Of a stretch of DNA of 64,000 nt, positions 24,441-34,390 are shown piece after piece; positions within the stretch are counted from its first letter, which is position 1, and every line of letters starts with the position of its first letter. The DNA comes from an uncultured Prevotellaceae bacterium. GTDB taxonomy: Bacteria > Bacteroidota > Bacteroidia > Bacteroidales > Bacteroidaceae. Below the pieces are notes generated by a model. The model was given only the letters and a program-made list of their open reading frames with translations. It made no database searches and was not told where the DNA came from. The position numbers were made by a program, and so were the translations under genes. The stretch spans positions 62,001-126,000 of the forward strand of contig CAMZHV010000002.1 in the NCBI GenBank assembly GCA_947307015.1. The letters run 5' to 3'.

Positions 24441-25757
24441 ATGATTATTAATCGAGAAGGACTTTTAAAAGAGTTGCTGAATAAGCGATGGAATGGCAAG
24501 GTGAAGATTATCACTGGCATCCGTCGCTGCGGTAAATCGTTCTTGCTGTCCACTTTATTCAAGGACTACCTCAAGGCCGAAGGAGTGGAAGATGACTGTT
24601 TCGTTGAGATAGCCTTAGACAAAAAGGCGTATGTGAAGTACAGGAATCCCAACGAATTATATGACTTTGTTCTTAGCAGGACGCAGGAGACGAGCCGTCG
24701 TTATTACGTTTTTATCGATGAGATTCAGCTATCGTTCAAAGTGAAAAATGAGGATATAGATGAGCGTCTGGTGCCAGAGGAGGATCGGGATATGCTCTAT
24801 ACCACGTTCTATGACATCTTGAACGACTTGATGGCACGAAGCAATCTTGACATCTATGTCGCTGGCTCAAACTCTAAGATGCTGTCAAAAGATATCGTTA
24901 CTAACTTCCGTGATCGCGGGACGGAGATTAAAGTTTATCCGCTGTCGTTCAAGGAGTATTACCCCGTATCCGGGCTGGAGAAGGTGGATGCATTGGAGGA
25001 GTATCTGACTTATGGCGGTATGCCGTTGGCGGTATTGGAGAAGGATGAAGGAGAGAAGCGCAAATACCTGAAGGGGCTGCACAAAAGGGTTTATATCAAA
25101 GATATTGTTGAACGATACCATCTAAAGGATGATGAGGTCATGGAAGCGCTCATTGACGCGTTATCATCGGCTGTCGGTTCATTGACCAATCCGCACAATT
25201 TGGCCAATGCAGCTGGGACGTTGATGAAGCGAAGCACATCGAACCACACAGTCAAGAACTATCTGGATTATTTGGAAGACGCCTACCTGTTTGTGGGTGC
25301 CAAGCGTTATGACGTGAAGGGGAAACGCTATTTCGATAACACGCAGAAGTACTATTCAACGGACACGGGTCTGAGAAATGCCAAACTGAACTTCCGCCAG
25401 CAGGAAAGGTCGCATCTGATGGAGAATATGGTTTTCATGGAATTGATTCGTAGAGGGTATAGCGTGGATGTGGGTGTCGTGGAACTGACCCAAATGAGGG
25501 ACGGCAAGAAGCAGCAGTCCCAATACGAGATTGATTTTGTGGTTAATACGGGGCGTGAGAAAGTTTATATCCAGTCTGCCCTGAATGTCGATTCAGAGGA
25601 GAAACGGTTTCAGGAGACGTTCTCCATGAAGAATTCGGGCGACTTTTTCCGAAAGATTGTTATCCTTGATGGAAACGCAAAAGCTTGGACTGACGATGAT
25701 GGCATCATGTATGTGGGTGTAATTCCATTTTTATTGGAGGAATCTGCAATCTTTTAA
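24441..25757 (+). CDS. AAA family ATPase with DUF4143 C-terminal domain
   Basis: A 438-residue protein of a family very abundant in Bacteroidetes and often linked to mobile or toxin-antitoxin loci. Walker A is GIRRCGKS (26-33), Walker B YVFIDEIQ (about 93-100), and AGSNSKML is a sensor-like segment. The C-terminal DUF4143 half (RVYIKDIVERY, LENMVFMELIRRGYSV) holds a nuclease-like YEIDFVVN strand. Its biochemical role is unsettled. Its stop is one base from a truncated toxin fragment, so it may have replaced the 5' part of the toxin gene. Confidence 0.85.
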   Translation: MIINREGLLKELLNKRWNGKVKIITGIRRCGKSFLLSTLFKDYLKAEGVEDDCFVEIALDKKAYVKYRNPNELYDFVLSRTQETSRRYYVFIDEIQLSFKVKNEDIDERLVPEEDRDMLYTTFYDILNDLMARSNLDIYVAGSNSKMLSKDIVTNFRDRGTEIKVYPLSFKEYYPVSGLEKVDALEEYLTYGGMPLAVLEKDEGEKRKYLKGLHKRVYIKDIVERYHLKDDEVMEALIDALSSAVGSLTNPHNLANAAGTLMKRSTSNHTVKNYLDYLEDAYLFVGAKRYDVKGKRYFDNTQKYYSTDTGLRNAKLNFRQQERSHLMENMVFMELIRRGYSVDVGVVELTQMRDGKKQQSQYEIDFVVNTGREKVYIQSALNVDSEEKRFQETFSMKNSGDFFRKIVILDGNAKAWTDDDGIMYVGVIPFLLEESAIF

Positions 25758-25758
25758 C

Positions 25759-25881
25759 AAGCGTCGTTACTCAGTTCGGGCCAACGACCAGTATCGAGTA
25801 GAATTCACTATTACAAAAAGCTCAGACGTAATAGCTGTCACTATATGCAACGTCTTGGATTTGTCTAACCACTATAAATGA
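25759..25881 (+). pseudogene. C-terminal remnant of a HigB/RelE-type toxin gene
   Basis: An open frame without a start codon encodes RYSVRANDQYRVEFTITK and ends CNVLDLSNHYK, then TGA. This is the usual C-terminal strand-strand-helix end of RelE/HigB-like mRNA interferases. The first half of the toxin is missing and the ATPase gene ends one base before it. It is followed after nine bases by a HigA-type antitoxin gene, the normal toxin-antitoxin order. Confidence 0.65.
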
Positions 25882-25890
25882 ATCAAACAA

Positions 25891-26202
25891 ATGGATACTC
25901 ATAATATTTCCTCCGAACTTATTCATCCGGGAGAGATGATCAAGGATGAGTTGATGGCACGTGGACTGACACAAAAGGAACTGGCACGGCAGATGGGCGT
26001 TTCGTACACAGTGTTCAATGAGATACTCAATGGCAAACGTCCTGTAACAACGGAATATGCATTGCTTCTGGAAGCTGCACTTGGCACAGGAGCTTATATC
26101 TGGTTGGGCTTGCAGGCCGACTATAATATGCAGAAAGCCAAGCAGGATAAGTCTTTCATGCGTCGTTTGGAATCATTGCGCCGTTATGCTGCGATGCTAT
26201 AG
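25891..26202 (+). CDS. higA: HigA-type antitoxin (XRE helix-turn-helix)
   Basis: A 103-residue DNA-binding protein of the HigA addiction-module antidote family. It opens IHPGEMIKDELMARGLTQ, and its helix-turn-helix lies at about residues 26-46 (LTQKELARQMGVSYTVFNEI) with the NGKRPVT turn. In the intact system it neutralises a HigB-like toxin and represses the operon. Here only the toxin's C-terminus remains upstream, so the antitoxin appears orphaned and its native promoter may be lost. Confidence 0.85.
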   Translation: MDTHNISSELIHPGEMIKDELMARGLTQKELARQMGVSYTVFNEILNGKRPVTTEYALLLEAALGTGAYIWLGLQADYNMQKAKQDKSFMRRLESLRRYAAML

Positions 26203-26293
26203 TATCACCTCTGTGATGATTGGAGGCTGAAAAAGGTCTTCGTCTATAAATCGAAGAGCAAAGTATCTGCCTTTCATTTTCATGCGCATACCG

Positions 26294-26331
26294 CATCGCC
26301 CTCTGTCCAAGATGAAGGACAGAGGGCGATG
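26294..26331. terminator. Hairpin copy 2, shared with 24294-24331
   Basis: The same 15-bp stem as copy 1, differing only by one loop base, with a similar flank (CCTTTCATTTTCATGCGCAT). The rest of 26203-26413 shows no gene. Confidence 0.8.
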
Positions 26332-26413
26332 GGGGCTTATTACAAAATAGGTAAGGGAAATCCCGCCTGTTTTTATCTTTTATCCATTTTGGATAATCTT
26401 TTTTGGATAAAAT

Positions 26414-27496
26414 TTATTCGGGGAAAGTGAAGGGCACTTTTTCTACGCCGTCGCCGTAGATGGTTCTGAAGTCGTTGCGCATGGAGATGACGTGGTAGCC
26501 GGCAGCGCGCCATTTGGCCTCACGGCGTGCTCCTTCTTCCAAGTCGGCATGGTCGCGGAGATCATCGTCGGCCACGAGCATGAAGGCCTCGGTGCGGTAT
26601 TTATCGTTGCTCAGGCAGTAGTTGTGCATGGCGCAGTCGCCACTGCTGTTGCCGAAGGACAACACGGGCACTTTGCCGATCTCCTGACTAATCTGCAGCA
26701 CCTTGTTCGTCTTGAGGTTTTTGAGGATAACACTATCTGTGCGAATGAGATACTCTTCTTTGCCCATGGGATAGTTGACGCCGGCTTCGTCGCCTTGCTT
26801 ACTCGTCTTATACCACACGTCCATGCCTATCACCCTGTTCGGTGCAATGCCAAGTGGTTCGACGATGGTTCGGCATATGAAGCGGTCGGAACCCGAGACG
26901 ACGTAGAAGGTGAAGTTGTTGGCTTTGAGATAGTCCATCACTTCGAGCATGGGCTTGTAGAAGCTCTCGCCGTAGGTCATGCCCTTGAATCCGTTGGCGG
27001 GCGTGGCGGCGTAGGTTTTCACAAAGGTGTTGAACTCGGCAATTGTCATGCCGGCGTATGCTTTGGCCGCCGCACGGGCATGGGTCATGTCGAAATGGTC
27101 GGGTAGGGGTGTGTCGTGGCGCACAAAGTCGCGTATGGCCTGTGCCGCCTGGCGCACATCCTCAGGTGCCCTGTCGCGGTAGGAGGGATCGTCGAAGACG
27201 CGGTATTCAAGCAAGTTGTATTCGAAATAGCTCGGATAGAGTTCGCCGAGGAAAGTGCCGTCCATGTCGAAGGTGGCGATGCGATCCTCCACAGGGATGA
27301 AGTTCACGGACTTGCTGTCCGTCACGTCTTCGACATATCCCTTCAGGGCCGTCAGCGCCGCACACGTGTTCCACGACGGGAAATAGTCTTTATTTGCAGG
27401 TGTCTCGACATCAGCTTTGCTGCATGCTGTCATGGTCGTCATGACGGGGGCGCATGTAAGGATGGCGACCATCATCCATAATAAACTCTTTTTCAT
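26414..27496 (-). CDS. HAD-superfamily phosphatase lipoprotein
   Basis: A 360-residue exported hydrolase. A lipoprotein signal ends at Cys25 (TMTAC). The HAD motif I is TFDMDGTF (Asp77, Asp79), motif II is FYVVSGSDRF, and the acidic motif is GNSSGDCAMH, similar to phosphoserine-phosphatase-like members. It probably dephosphorylates a small substrate in the periplasm; the substrate is unknown. The start at 27496 is chosen because it begins the lipoprotein signal, although the frame is open further upstream past the promoter box at 27530-27537. Confidence 0.85.
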   Translation of the reverse strand: MKKSLLWMMVAILTCAPVMTTMTACSKADVETPANKDYFPSWNTCAALTALKGYVEDVTDSKSVNFIPVEDRIATFDMDGTFLGELYPSYFEYNLLEYRVFDDPSYRDRAPEDVRQAAQAIRDFVRHDTPLPDHFDMTHARAAAKAYAGMTIAEFNTFVKTYAATPANGFKGMTYGESFYKPMLEVMDYLKANNFTFYVVSGSDRFICRTIVEPLGIAPNRVIGMDVWYKTSKQGDEAGVNYPMGKEEYLIRTDSVILKNLKTNKVLQISQEIGKVPVLSFGNSSGDCAMHNYCLSNDKYRTEAFMLVADDDLRDHADLEEGARREAKWRAAGYHVISMRNDFRTIYGDGVEKVPFTFPE

Positions 27497-27529
27497 ATAC
27501 TTTTGCATTGTGATTTGATAAATTGGCTG

Positions 27530-27537
27530 CAAAGATA
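27530..27537 (-). promoter_or_regulatory. -7 box for the HAD lipoprotein gene
   Basis: TATCTTTG on the minus strand, 33 bases before the chosen ATG. Confidence 0.7.
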
Positions 27538-27600
27538 CGAAAAAGGGCAGAGAATAAAGAAAATTTTGTTCAAAACTTTTGTGAATTGGAATTAAATGAT

Positions 27601-27608
27601 TAATTTTG
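27601..27608 (+). promoter_or_regulatory. -7 box for ettA
   Basis: TAATTTTG, with TTTG at 27578-27581 and a 19-base spacer. It is divergent from the HAD promoter. Confidence 0.7.
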
Positions 27609-27636
27609 TGCCATCAAACGACAATATCAGATTAAT

Positions 27637-29328
<1,692 letters not shown>

Positions 29329-29348
29329 TTTTTATCAGTATTCCTTTA

Positions 29349-30815
29349 TCAAAACTCATAGCAACCGGCGTCCGGAGCGTTGTCGGTCAGCCTGTTGCGT
29401 CCTAAGCGGTCGAGGGGATAGGGGGCGGCGTAGGTGGCATCGGCAATGCCGCGGATGGCCGAAGCTTCGACGGGCGTAAAGTCGTAGAGGAAGTTGTGGG
29501 TGTCGATGAGCTTGAAATGTTTGTCGCGATTGATGTCTGCTTCGAGCGTGTCAATCTGACATTTGATGAAACGCGGGGTGTAGAGCTCATCATCAGGCAC
29601 CTCCGTCGTCAGGAAGCAGTGGATAAACTGGTAGTTGATGGGCAGGTCGGCAACATCGGAGGGCATATTCTCGCGGTTGAGCGGCGGTATCATCACGACA
29701 TCATCGGCATAACCCGTGGCGACGCAGTTGATGAAGTCCGCGCGGTAGAGAGGTGAGTAGCCAATGATGCTGTCGTGGTTGCTGATGTGAATGGCCTCGC
29801 CGCGATCGGCCGAAAGGGCATAGAACTGTGCCAAGGTACAGTGAATGAACTGCGCATCGCCGCCGTAGACGTAGGCACAATGGCCTAACGTATTGGATAT
29901 TTCCGTGTTAGCAACCTCCGTGCGACAGTGGAGCAGTTCGAGACCGTGACCGCCAACGTTATGAATGCGCGAATTGGTGAGCCGTAGTTTGAGTTCGTCG
30001 ACACCCGTGCTGTCGCAGCGAATGCCATAAGTACCGCTGTGCAGGTCAAAGTAGTCGAGGCTGTTGTTGAGGCTCTCCTTTGTGAATGTCAAGCCCTCCC
30101 AGCGGCTCGGCAGGCGGTCGTAGGGCAGGTAGTCGAACATGTGATCCATGCGGTCGCCACGCAATATGACGGGTGCCTCTAAGGTTCCCTCAGCTACGAG
30201 GCGTCCGTGAACGGTCATGCCCGCCTTCTCATGGAAGAGGAGCTGGGTGCCGGCTTCCAGTGTGAGCGTAGCATCGGAGGCCACGACCAAGCTGTCGTAG
30301 ACAACGATGGGACGGCGGGCGGTGAAGGTGGTGTCGGCCTTCACGGTGCAGCCCTGCAAGAAATAGGCGTTGCGGCCCGAGGCGATGATCGACACCTCCT
30401 GTTGCACGCCGCTCTCCAAGGTGAAGAGCAGACGGTCGGTGAAGGCTTTGATGCTGTCGCTCTCCAATTCCGGCATAGTCACCTCGATGCGTACGATGAT
30501 GCTGTCGCGACGCCGCACCTCGAAATCAGTGACACGGTTGTCCGCGGAGCGGCTCATGTCCTGACCGTCGATGTTCACACGGAAGAGGCTGGCTGCACCG
30601 CCCGACAGCCTTACCTCGCTGATGTGCAGTCCCTTGTCGCTGCGATTGTACACCGTCAGTGTCTTCGTGCTCGAAGGGACGGTGGTTAGCAAGGTGTCAA
30701 AAAGGACGGTGTCGTTGCTAAAGCGCAGCGTGGCTGAGCGATCGGTCGTGAACGAATCGTAGTCGTCGCAGGCGAGGAATATAGAGAGGAGCAAGAGAAG
30801 AACAGCAGAGCCCAT
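29349..30815 (-). CDS. Right-handed beta-helix lipoprotein
   Basis: A 488-residue lipoprotein with signal MGSAVLLLLLSIFLAC (lipidated Cys16). An N-terminal beta domain (LRFSNDTVLFDTLLTTVPSS) leads into a parallel beta-helix of repeated short strands (RLTNSRIHNVGGHGLELLH, AYVYGGDAQFIHCTL). It ends DAGCYEF. Function is unknown; such folds often bind polysaccharide. The frame stays open upstream to 30938 through a palindromic repeat that would read LSLIGRAGRES, but the lipoprotein signal argues for 30815. It lies downstream of pepD on the same strand. Confidence 0.8.
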   Translation of the reverse strand: MGSAVLLLLLSIFLACDDYDSFTTDRSATLRFSNDTVLFDTLLTTVPSSTKTLTVYNRSDKGLHISEVRLSGGAASLFRVNIDGQDMSRSADNRVTDFEVRRRDSIIVRIEVTMPELESDSIKAFTDRLLFTLESGVQQEVSIIASGRNAYFLQGCTVKADTTFTARRPIVVYDSLVVASDATLTLEAGTQLLFHEKAGMTVHGRLVAEGTLEAPVILRGDRMDHMFDYLPYDRLPSRWEGLTFTKESLNNSLDYFDLHSGTYGIRCDSTGVDELKLRLTNSRIHNVGGHGLELLHCRTEVANTEISNTLGHCAYVYGGDAQFIHCTLAQFYALSADRGEAIHISNHDSIIGYSPLYRADFINCVATGYADDVVMIPPLNRENMPSDVADLPINYQFIHCFLTTEVPDDELYTPRFIKCQIDTLEADINRDKHFKLIDTHNFLYDFTPVEASAIRGIADATYAAPYPLDRLGRNRLTDNAPDAGCYEF

Positions 30816-30823
30816 TCCAGTCC

Positions 30824-31013
30824 AAGACCCACCCCCCGCCAAAGACTCTCTCCCCGCTCTCCCTATAAGGGAGAGAGTGGTTACTTTAGCTAATAGTTTC
30901 CTAATTTTAATGATAAATATCATATATGATATGAACAAATCTTTGAGATGACCACTCCCTCCATCTCGCGAAGCGAGGCTCCCTCCCTTATAGGGAGGGC
31001 GGGGGGGGGTCTT
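30824..31013. repeat. Paired palindromic element, doublet 3
   Basis: On the minus strand the first half starts at the pepD stop (TAAAGACCC) and contains CCCTCCCTTATAGGGAGGG (30981-30999). It is interrupted by an extra CTCGCgaaGCGAG hairpin (about 30965-30977) flanked by GGAGGGAG repeats. The second half (30842-30886) is the inverted copy, followed by an additional partial tail (30824-30840). The spacer contains a long AT palindrome (ATCATATATGAT). Confidence 0.85.
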
Positions 31014-32455
31014 TAAATGTTTTCAAGTATTGCCAGCAAGTGCTTCCACACCATATCTACCGTGGGGATGAGCAGGCGCTCGTCGGGCGAATGAACGCCA
31101 CGCAGGGTGGGGCCGAAGCTGACCATATCCAAGCCTGGGTATTTTTCTGAGAAGAGGCCGCACTCGAGGCCTGCATGTATACCGCGCACGATGGGTTCTT
31201 TCTTGAAGAGGCGCACGTACTGCTCGCGGGCGATGCGTAGGATTTCGCTCTTGGGGTTCATGGCCCAGCCGGGGTAGCCCTCGCCCGTCTCCACCTCAGC
31301 GCCTGCCAGCTCGAAGACAGCAGCCACGGTGTGTGCCATATTGTGACGGTTGCTGAGCAAAGAACTGCGCTGGCTGCTGTTGATGAGGATAAGTCCCGGC
31401 TCGGTCTGCTTGATGCTGGCGAGGTTGGAACTGGTCTCCACGAGCGCGATGTCCTGACTCATTGCATAGACGCCGTTGTCAACAGCTTGCAGGGCTGTGA
31501 TGAGGCGGCAGCTGACGTCCTCGGGCAGCACGGCCATGGGCTCGGTGCTCTCCAAGAGAAATTCCATGCTCTTCTCCGTCACGCTGAACTCCTCCTCAAC
31601 CTCGGCGGCGAAAATGTTCCATGCCACGCGTGCCTGTTCCTTAAATTTATTGGGGATGCAGACGACGCAGGTAGCTTCGCGGGGGATAGCGTTGTGGAGG
31701 CCGCCGGCTTGGATGTCAGCCAGTCGCAGTCCCCATGCTTTCATGCCATCATAGAGGTAGCGGGCAAGGAGCTTGTTGGCATTGGCGCGCTTTTTGTCGA
31801 TGTCGTCGCCGCTGTGACCGCCTGTGAGCCCCTTGATGGTCAGGCTCAGGAAGAAGGCGTCGGCAGGTGCAGCCTCGGGGGTGAAACGGAAGGTGGCCGT
31901 GGTGCGACAGCCGCCGGCACAGCTGACGAACAGCTCGCCCTCATCCTCAGAATCGAGGTTGATGAGCATCTGTCCTGTCATAAAACCAGATTGCATACCT
32001 TCAGCACCTGTAAGTCCTGTCTCCTCGTCGCGCGTGAAAACGCACTCTATCGGTCCGTGTTTCAGGCTGTTGTCAGCAAGTATAGCCATTTCCATGGCAC
32101 AGCCTATGCCATCGTCAGCGCCGAGCGTCGTGCCCTTGGCTTTCATCCATTCACCGTCGATATAAGTCTGTATGGCATCACGCTCGAAATCGAAATCTAC
32201 GTCGTTGTTCTTCTCGCAAACCATGTCCATGTGGCTCTGCAAGATCACCGTGGGACGATCTTCCATGCCTTGGCTTGCAGGCTTGCGAATGAGCACGTTA
32301 CCTGTGTCATCGACCTTGGTTTCGAGGCCTAATCCTTCGCCGAACTCGCGGAGGAAGGCAATCATCTTTTCCTCCTTCTTCGAGGGGCGTGGGACGGTGT
32401 TGATGCGTGCGAACATCTCGAACACGCTGGCGGGTTTCAGTTCAATCTTTTCCAT
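31013..32455 (-). CDS. pepD: Aminoacyl-histidine dipeptidase (M20 family)
   Basis: A 480-residue zinc dipeptidase that hydrolyses Xaa-His and other dipeptides in the cytoplasm. Metal and catalytic motifs are SHMDMV (His75, Asp77), GADDGIG (Asp114/115), DEETGLTG (Glu144/145) and a C-terminal IHAGLECG with the last His ligand. Its length equals the family norm. There is no signal peptide. The TAA stop coincides with the start of a palindromic element. Confidence 0.92.
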   Translation of the reverse strand: MEKIELKPASVFEMFARINTVPRPSKKEEKMIAFLREFGEGLGLETKVDDTGNVLIRKPASQGMEDRPTVILQSHMDMVCEKNNDVDFDFERDAIQTYIDGEWMKAKGTTLGADDGIGCAMEMAILADNSLKHGPIECVFTRDEETGLTGAEGMQSGFMTGQMLINLDSEDEGELFVSCAGGCRTTATFRFTPEAAPADAFFLSLTIKGLTGGHSGDDIDKKRANANKLLARYLYDGMKAWGLRLADIQAGGLHNAIPREATCVVCIPNKFKEQARVAWNIFAAEVEEEFSVTEKSMEFLLESTEPMAVLPEDVSCRLITALQAVDNGVYAMSQDIALVETSSNLASIKQTEPGLILINSSQRSSLLSNRHNMAHTVAAVFELAGAEVETGEGYPGWAMNPKSEILRIAREQYVRLFKKEPIVRGIHAGLECGLFSEKYPGLDMVSFGPTLRGVHSPDERLLIPTVDMVWKHLLAILENI

Positions 32456-32516
32456 TTGAATATTGCTAATTTAGGTTAAAGTCTGTTTCTTACCATGCTT
32501 TGTGCGCATTTTGCTA

Positions 32517-32524
32517 TATCTTTG
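32517..32524 (+). promoter_or_regulatory. -7 box for the small membrane protein gene
   Basis: TATCTTTG, 74 bases before the ATG at 32599. Confidence 0.6.
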
Positions 32525-32598
32525 CACTGCTTTTCAGGGACAAAAGTACAATAAACTGCGTTTCTGACCAAAAATTCTTCAATAAAACAACGCATAAG

Positions 32599-32820
32599 AT
32601 GCTAAAAATATTGCTTCCGGTGTTAGGAATTGTGGGTGTGGCGGTGCTTCTGCTTGCCCTAAAGCTGATCTTGCGCGGCGATGCCCGTGGGCCGATGACA
32701 CACATCGGTGCCTCCAAGGCGATGCGCGAACGGGGCATACATTGTGTCGAGAGCATGGACGCCATCGAACGTCACCGGCTGACACACCGGCCTCATGCTC
32801 AGGAGAGGGCGCCAAAATAA
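32599..32820 (+). CDS. Conserved small single-pass membrane protein
   Basis: A 73-residue protein with one N-terminal membrane helix (ILLPVLGIVGVAVLLLAL) and a polar tail (HIGASKAMRERGIHCVESMD) with a single Cys. Short proteins of this layout are widespread in Bacteroidales, but I know of no assigned function. The start at 32599 is chosen because the promoter lies just before it, and the longer frame would begin upstream of the -7 box. Confidence 0.6.
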   Translation: MLKILLPVLGIVGVAVLLLALKLILRGDARGPMTHIGASKAMRERGIHCVESMDAIERHRLTHRPHAQERAPK

Positions 32821-32898
32821 TTGAAAATCCTCCCTCGTCATCACGTCATAACGCATAAACAAAAAAACGATAAAGCGTAATAATCAATAAAAAACTAA

Positions 32899-33522
32899 AT
32901 GAAAAAAATCCTTTTCTTAGCGCTCAGTGCCGCAGTCGCACTGACAGCTTGCAATCAGTCCAGTGAAGTCAAAGACACCGAAGCCGCTGCTGAGGTGGAG
33001 CCTACAGGTCTCAAGATCGCCTATGTCGAGGTGGACAGCCTCATGAGCCAGTATCAGTTCTGCAAGGACTACAATCTGTTGCTTAACAAGAAGGGCGAGA
33101 ATGCCGCCAACACGCTCCAGCAGAAGCAGCGCGCCCTGCAGCAGCACGCCAACGCCCTGCAGAAGAAGTACGAGAGCAACGGCTTCACGACCCGCGACGA
33201 GCTTGAGCGCGCACAGAATCAGCTCGCTAAGGAGCAGCAGGATCTGGCTGAACTCGACCAGCGCCTCACCAACGAGCTGGCCATGGAGAACGCCAAGCTC
33301 AACGAGGAGCTGCGCGACAGCATCCAGGCTTTCCTGAAAGTATACAACAAGACGAAGAAGTTCGATTACATCTTCTCGCGTCAGGGCGATAATATTCTGC
33401 TGGCCAACAAGAAGCTTGACATCACCGCAGAAGTTGTGGCTGGGCTGAACAAGCGCTATAAAGCGAAACCCGAAGTCAAAGGTGCGGCTGCCGACAAGAA
33501 AGAAGAGGGTGCAGAAGAGTAA
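32899..33522 (+). CDS. OmpH/Skp-like lipoprotein
   Basis: A 207-residue exported protein with a lipoprotein signal (LTAC, Cys18). The central part (about residues 55-150) is a long Gln/Lys/Glu-rich coiled coil typical of Skp/OmpH periplasmic chaperones, which hold unfolded outer-membrane proteins. It opens with IAYVEVDSLMSQY and closes with FDYIFSRQGDNILLANKKLD. The C-terminus is Lys/Glu-rich. It lies three bases before prmA. Confidence 0.85.
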   Translation: MKKILFLALSAAVALTACNQSSEVKDTEAAAEVEPTGLKIAYVEVDSLMSQYQFCKDYNLLLNKKGENAANTLQQKQRALQQHANALQKKYESNGFTTRDELERAQNQLAKEQQDLAELDQRLTNELAMENAKLNEELRDSIQAFLKVYNKTKKFDYIFSRQGDNILLANKKLDITAEVVAGLNKRYKAKPEVKGAAADKKEEGAEE

Positions 33523-33525
33523 AAG

Positions 33526-34350
33526 ATGAAGTACTTCGAGCTCTCCTTTGTGCTGACACCTAACAACGAGGCGGCCGCCGATGTGCTGGCCGCCTTGTTG
33601 GCCGAAGCGGGCTGCGACACTTTCGTCCCCAACGATGAAGGTCTGACGGCATACGTCCTGCGGGACAGCTACGACGAGGCTTCCGTACGTGCCGTCGTCG
33701 ATGCCTTCCCCTTGCCCGACACCGCCATCACCTTCACCTGCACAGAGGCACCCGATGAGAACTGGAACGCCACATGGGAAGCCGAACATTTTTTTGAACC
33801 TATCGCCTTGCCCAACGGCAAAAGTTTCAAGATTGAGCCGCGGCAGGCCTTTGGCAGCGGCGAACATGCCACCACGCGCATGATGATTGCGTTGCTGGCA
33901 TCCCTCGACGTTCAGCATCGCACGGTCATCGATGCAGGCTGCGGCACAGGTGTGCTGGGCATCGCGGCTATTGAATTAGGTGCTTCCCACGTTTATGCCT
34001 ACGACATCGATGAGTGGAGCGTGCGCAATGCCGAGGACAACTTCCGTCTTAATGGCTACACGCCAGAGGGTGGGGGCGTGTCTATCATGCAGGGTGACGC
34101 GGGATGCCTCGATGCTTGTCCTGCCGTGGACATCCTCATGGCCAATATCAATCGTAATATTCTTCTTGCTGATCTTCCGGCTTTTGCCTCGCGCCTCAAG
34201 CCAGGCGGCGAGCTCCTCCTTTCCGGCTTCTATGAGGCTGACATCGATCTGCTCACCTCAAAAGCTGCCTCCCTCGGTCTCCACCTCCAGCAAAGCCTTG
34301 CTGACGGCGACTGGTGCGCCCTGCTTTTCCAAAAAAAATTATTGAAATAG
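33526..34350 (+). CDS. prmA: Ribosomal protein L11 methyltransferase
   Basis: A 274-residue SAM-dependent enzyme that trimethylates L11 on the ribosome. The N-terminal substrate domain (YFELSFVLTPNNEAAADVL) precedes a class I methyltransferase fold with DAGCGTGVLG as the SAM loop, then VYAYDIDEWSVRNA and the MANINRNIL motif characteristic of PrmA. FGSGEHATTRM is the family's conserved pre-SAM segment. It follows the Skp-like gene closely and precedes fbp. Confidence 0.92.
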   Translation: MKYFELSFVLTPNNEAAADVLAALLAEAGCDTFVPNDEGLTAYVLRDSYDEASVRAVVDAFPLPDTAITFTCTEAPDENWNATWEAEHFFEPIALPNGKSFKIEPRQAFGSGEHATTRMMIALLASLDVQHRTVIDAGCGTGVLGIAAIELGASHVYAYDIDEWSVRNAEDNFRLNGYTPEGGGVSIMQGDAGCLDACPAVDILMANINRNILLADLPAFASRLKPGGELLLSGFYEADIDLLTSKAASLGLHLQQSLADGDWCALLFQKKLLK

Positions 34351-34390
34351 TGTGCCGTGCGCTTTTGCCGCACGGATAATCCTTCTTCCC

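Noticed and set aside
30815-30938. Upstream ATG at 30938 as the start of the beta-helix lipoprotein
   Set aside because: The later ATG at 30815 begins a complete lipoprotein signal; the longer frame would bury it behind 41 repeat-derived residues.
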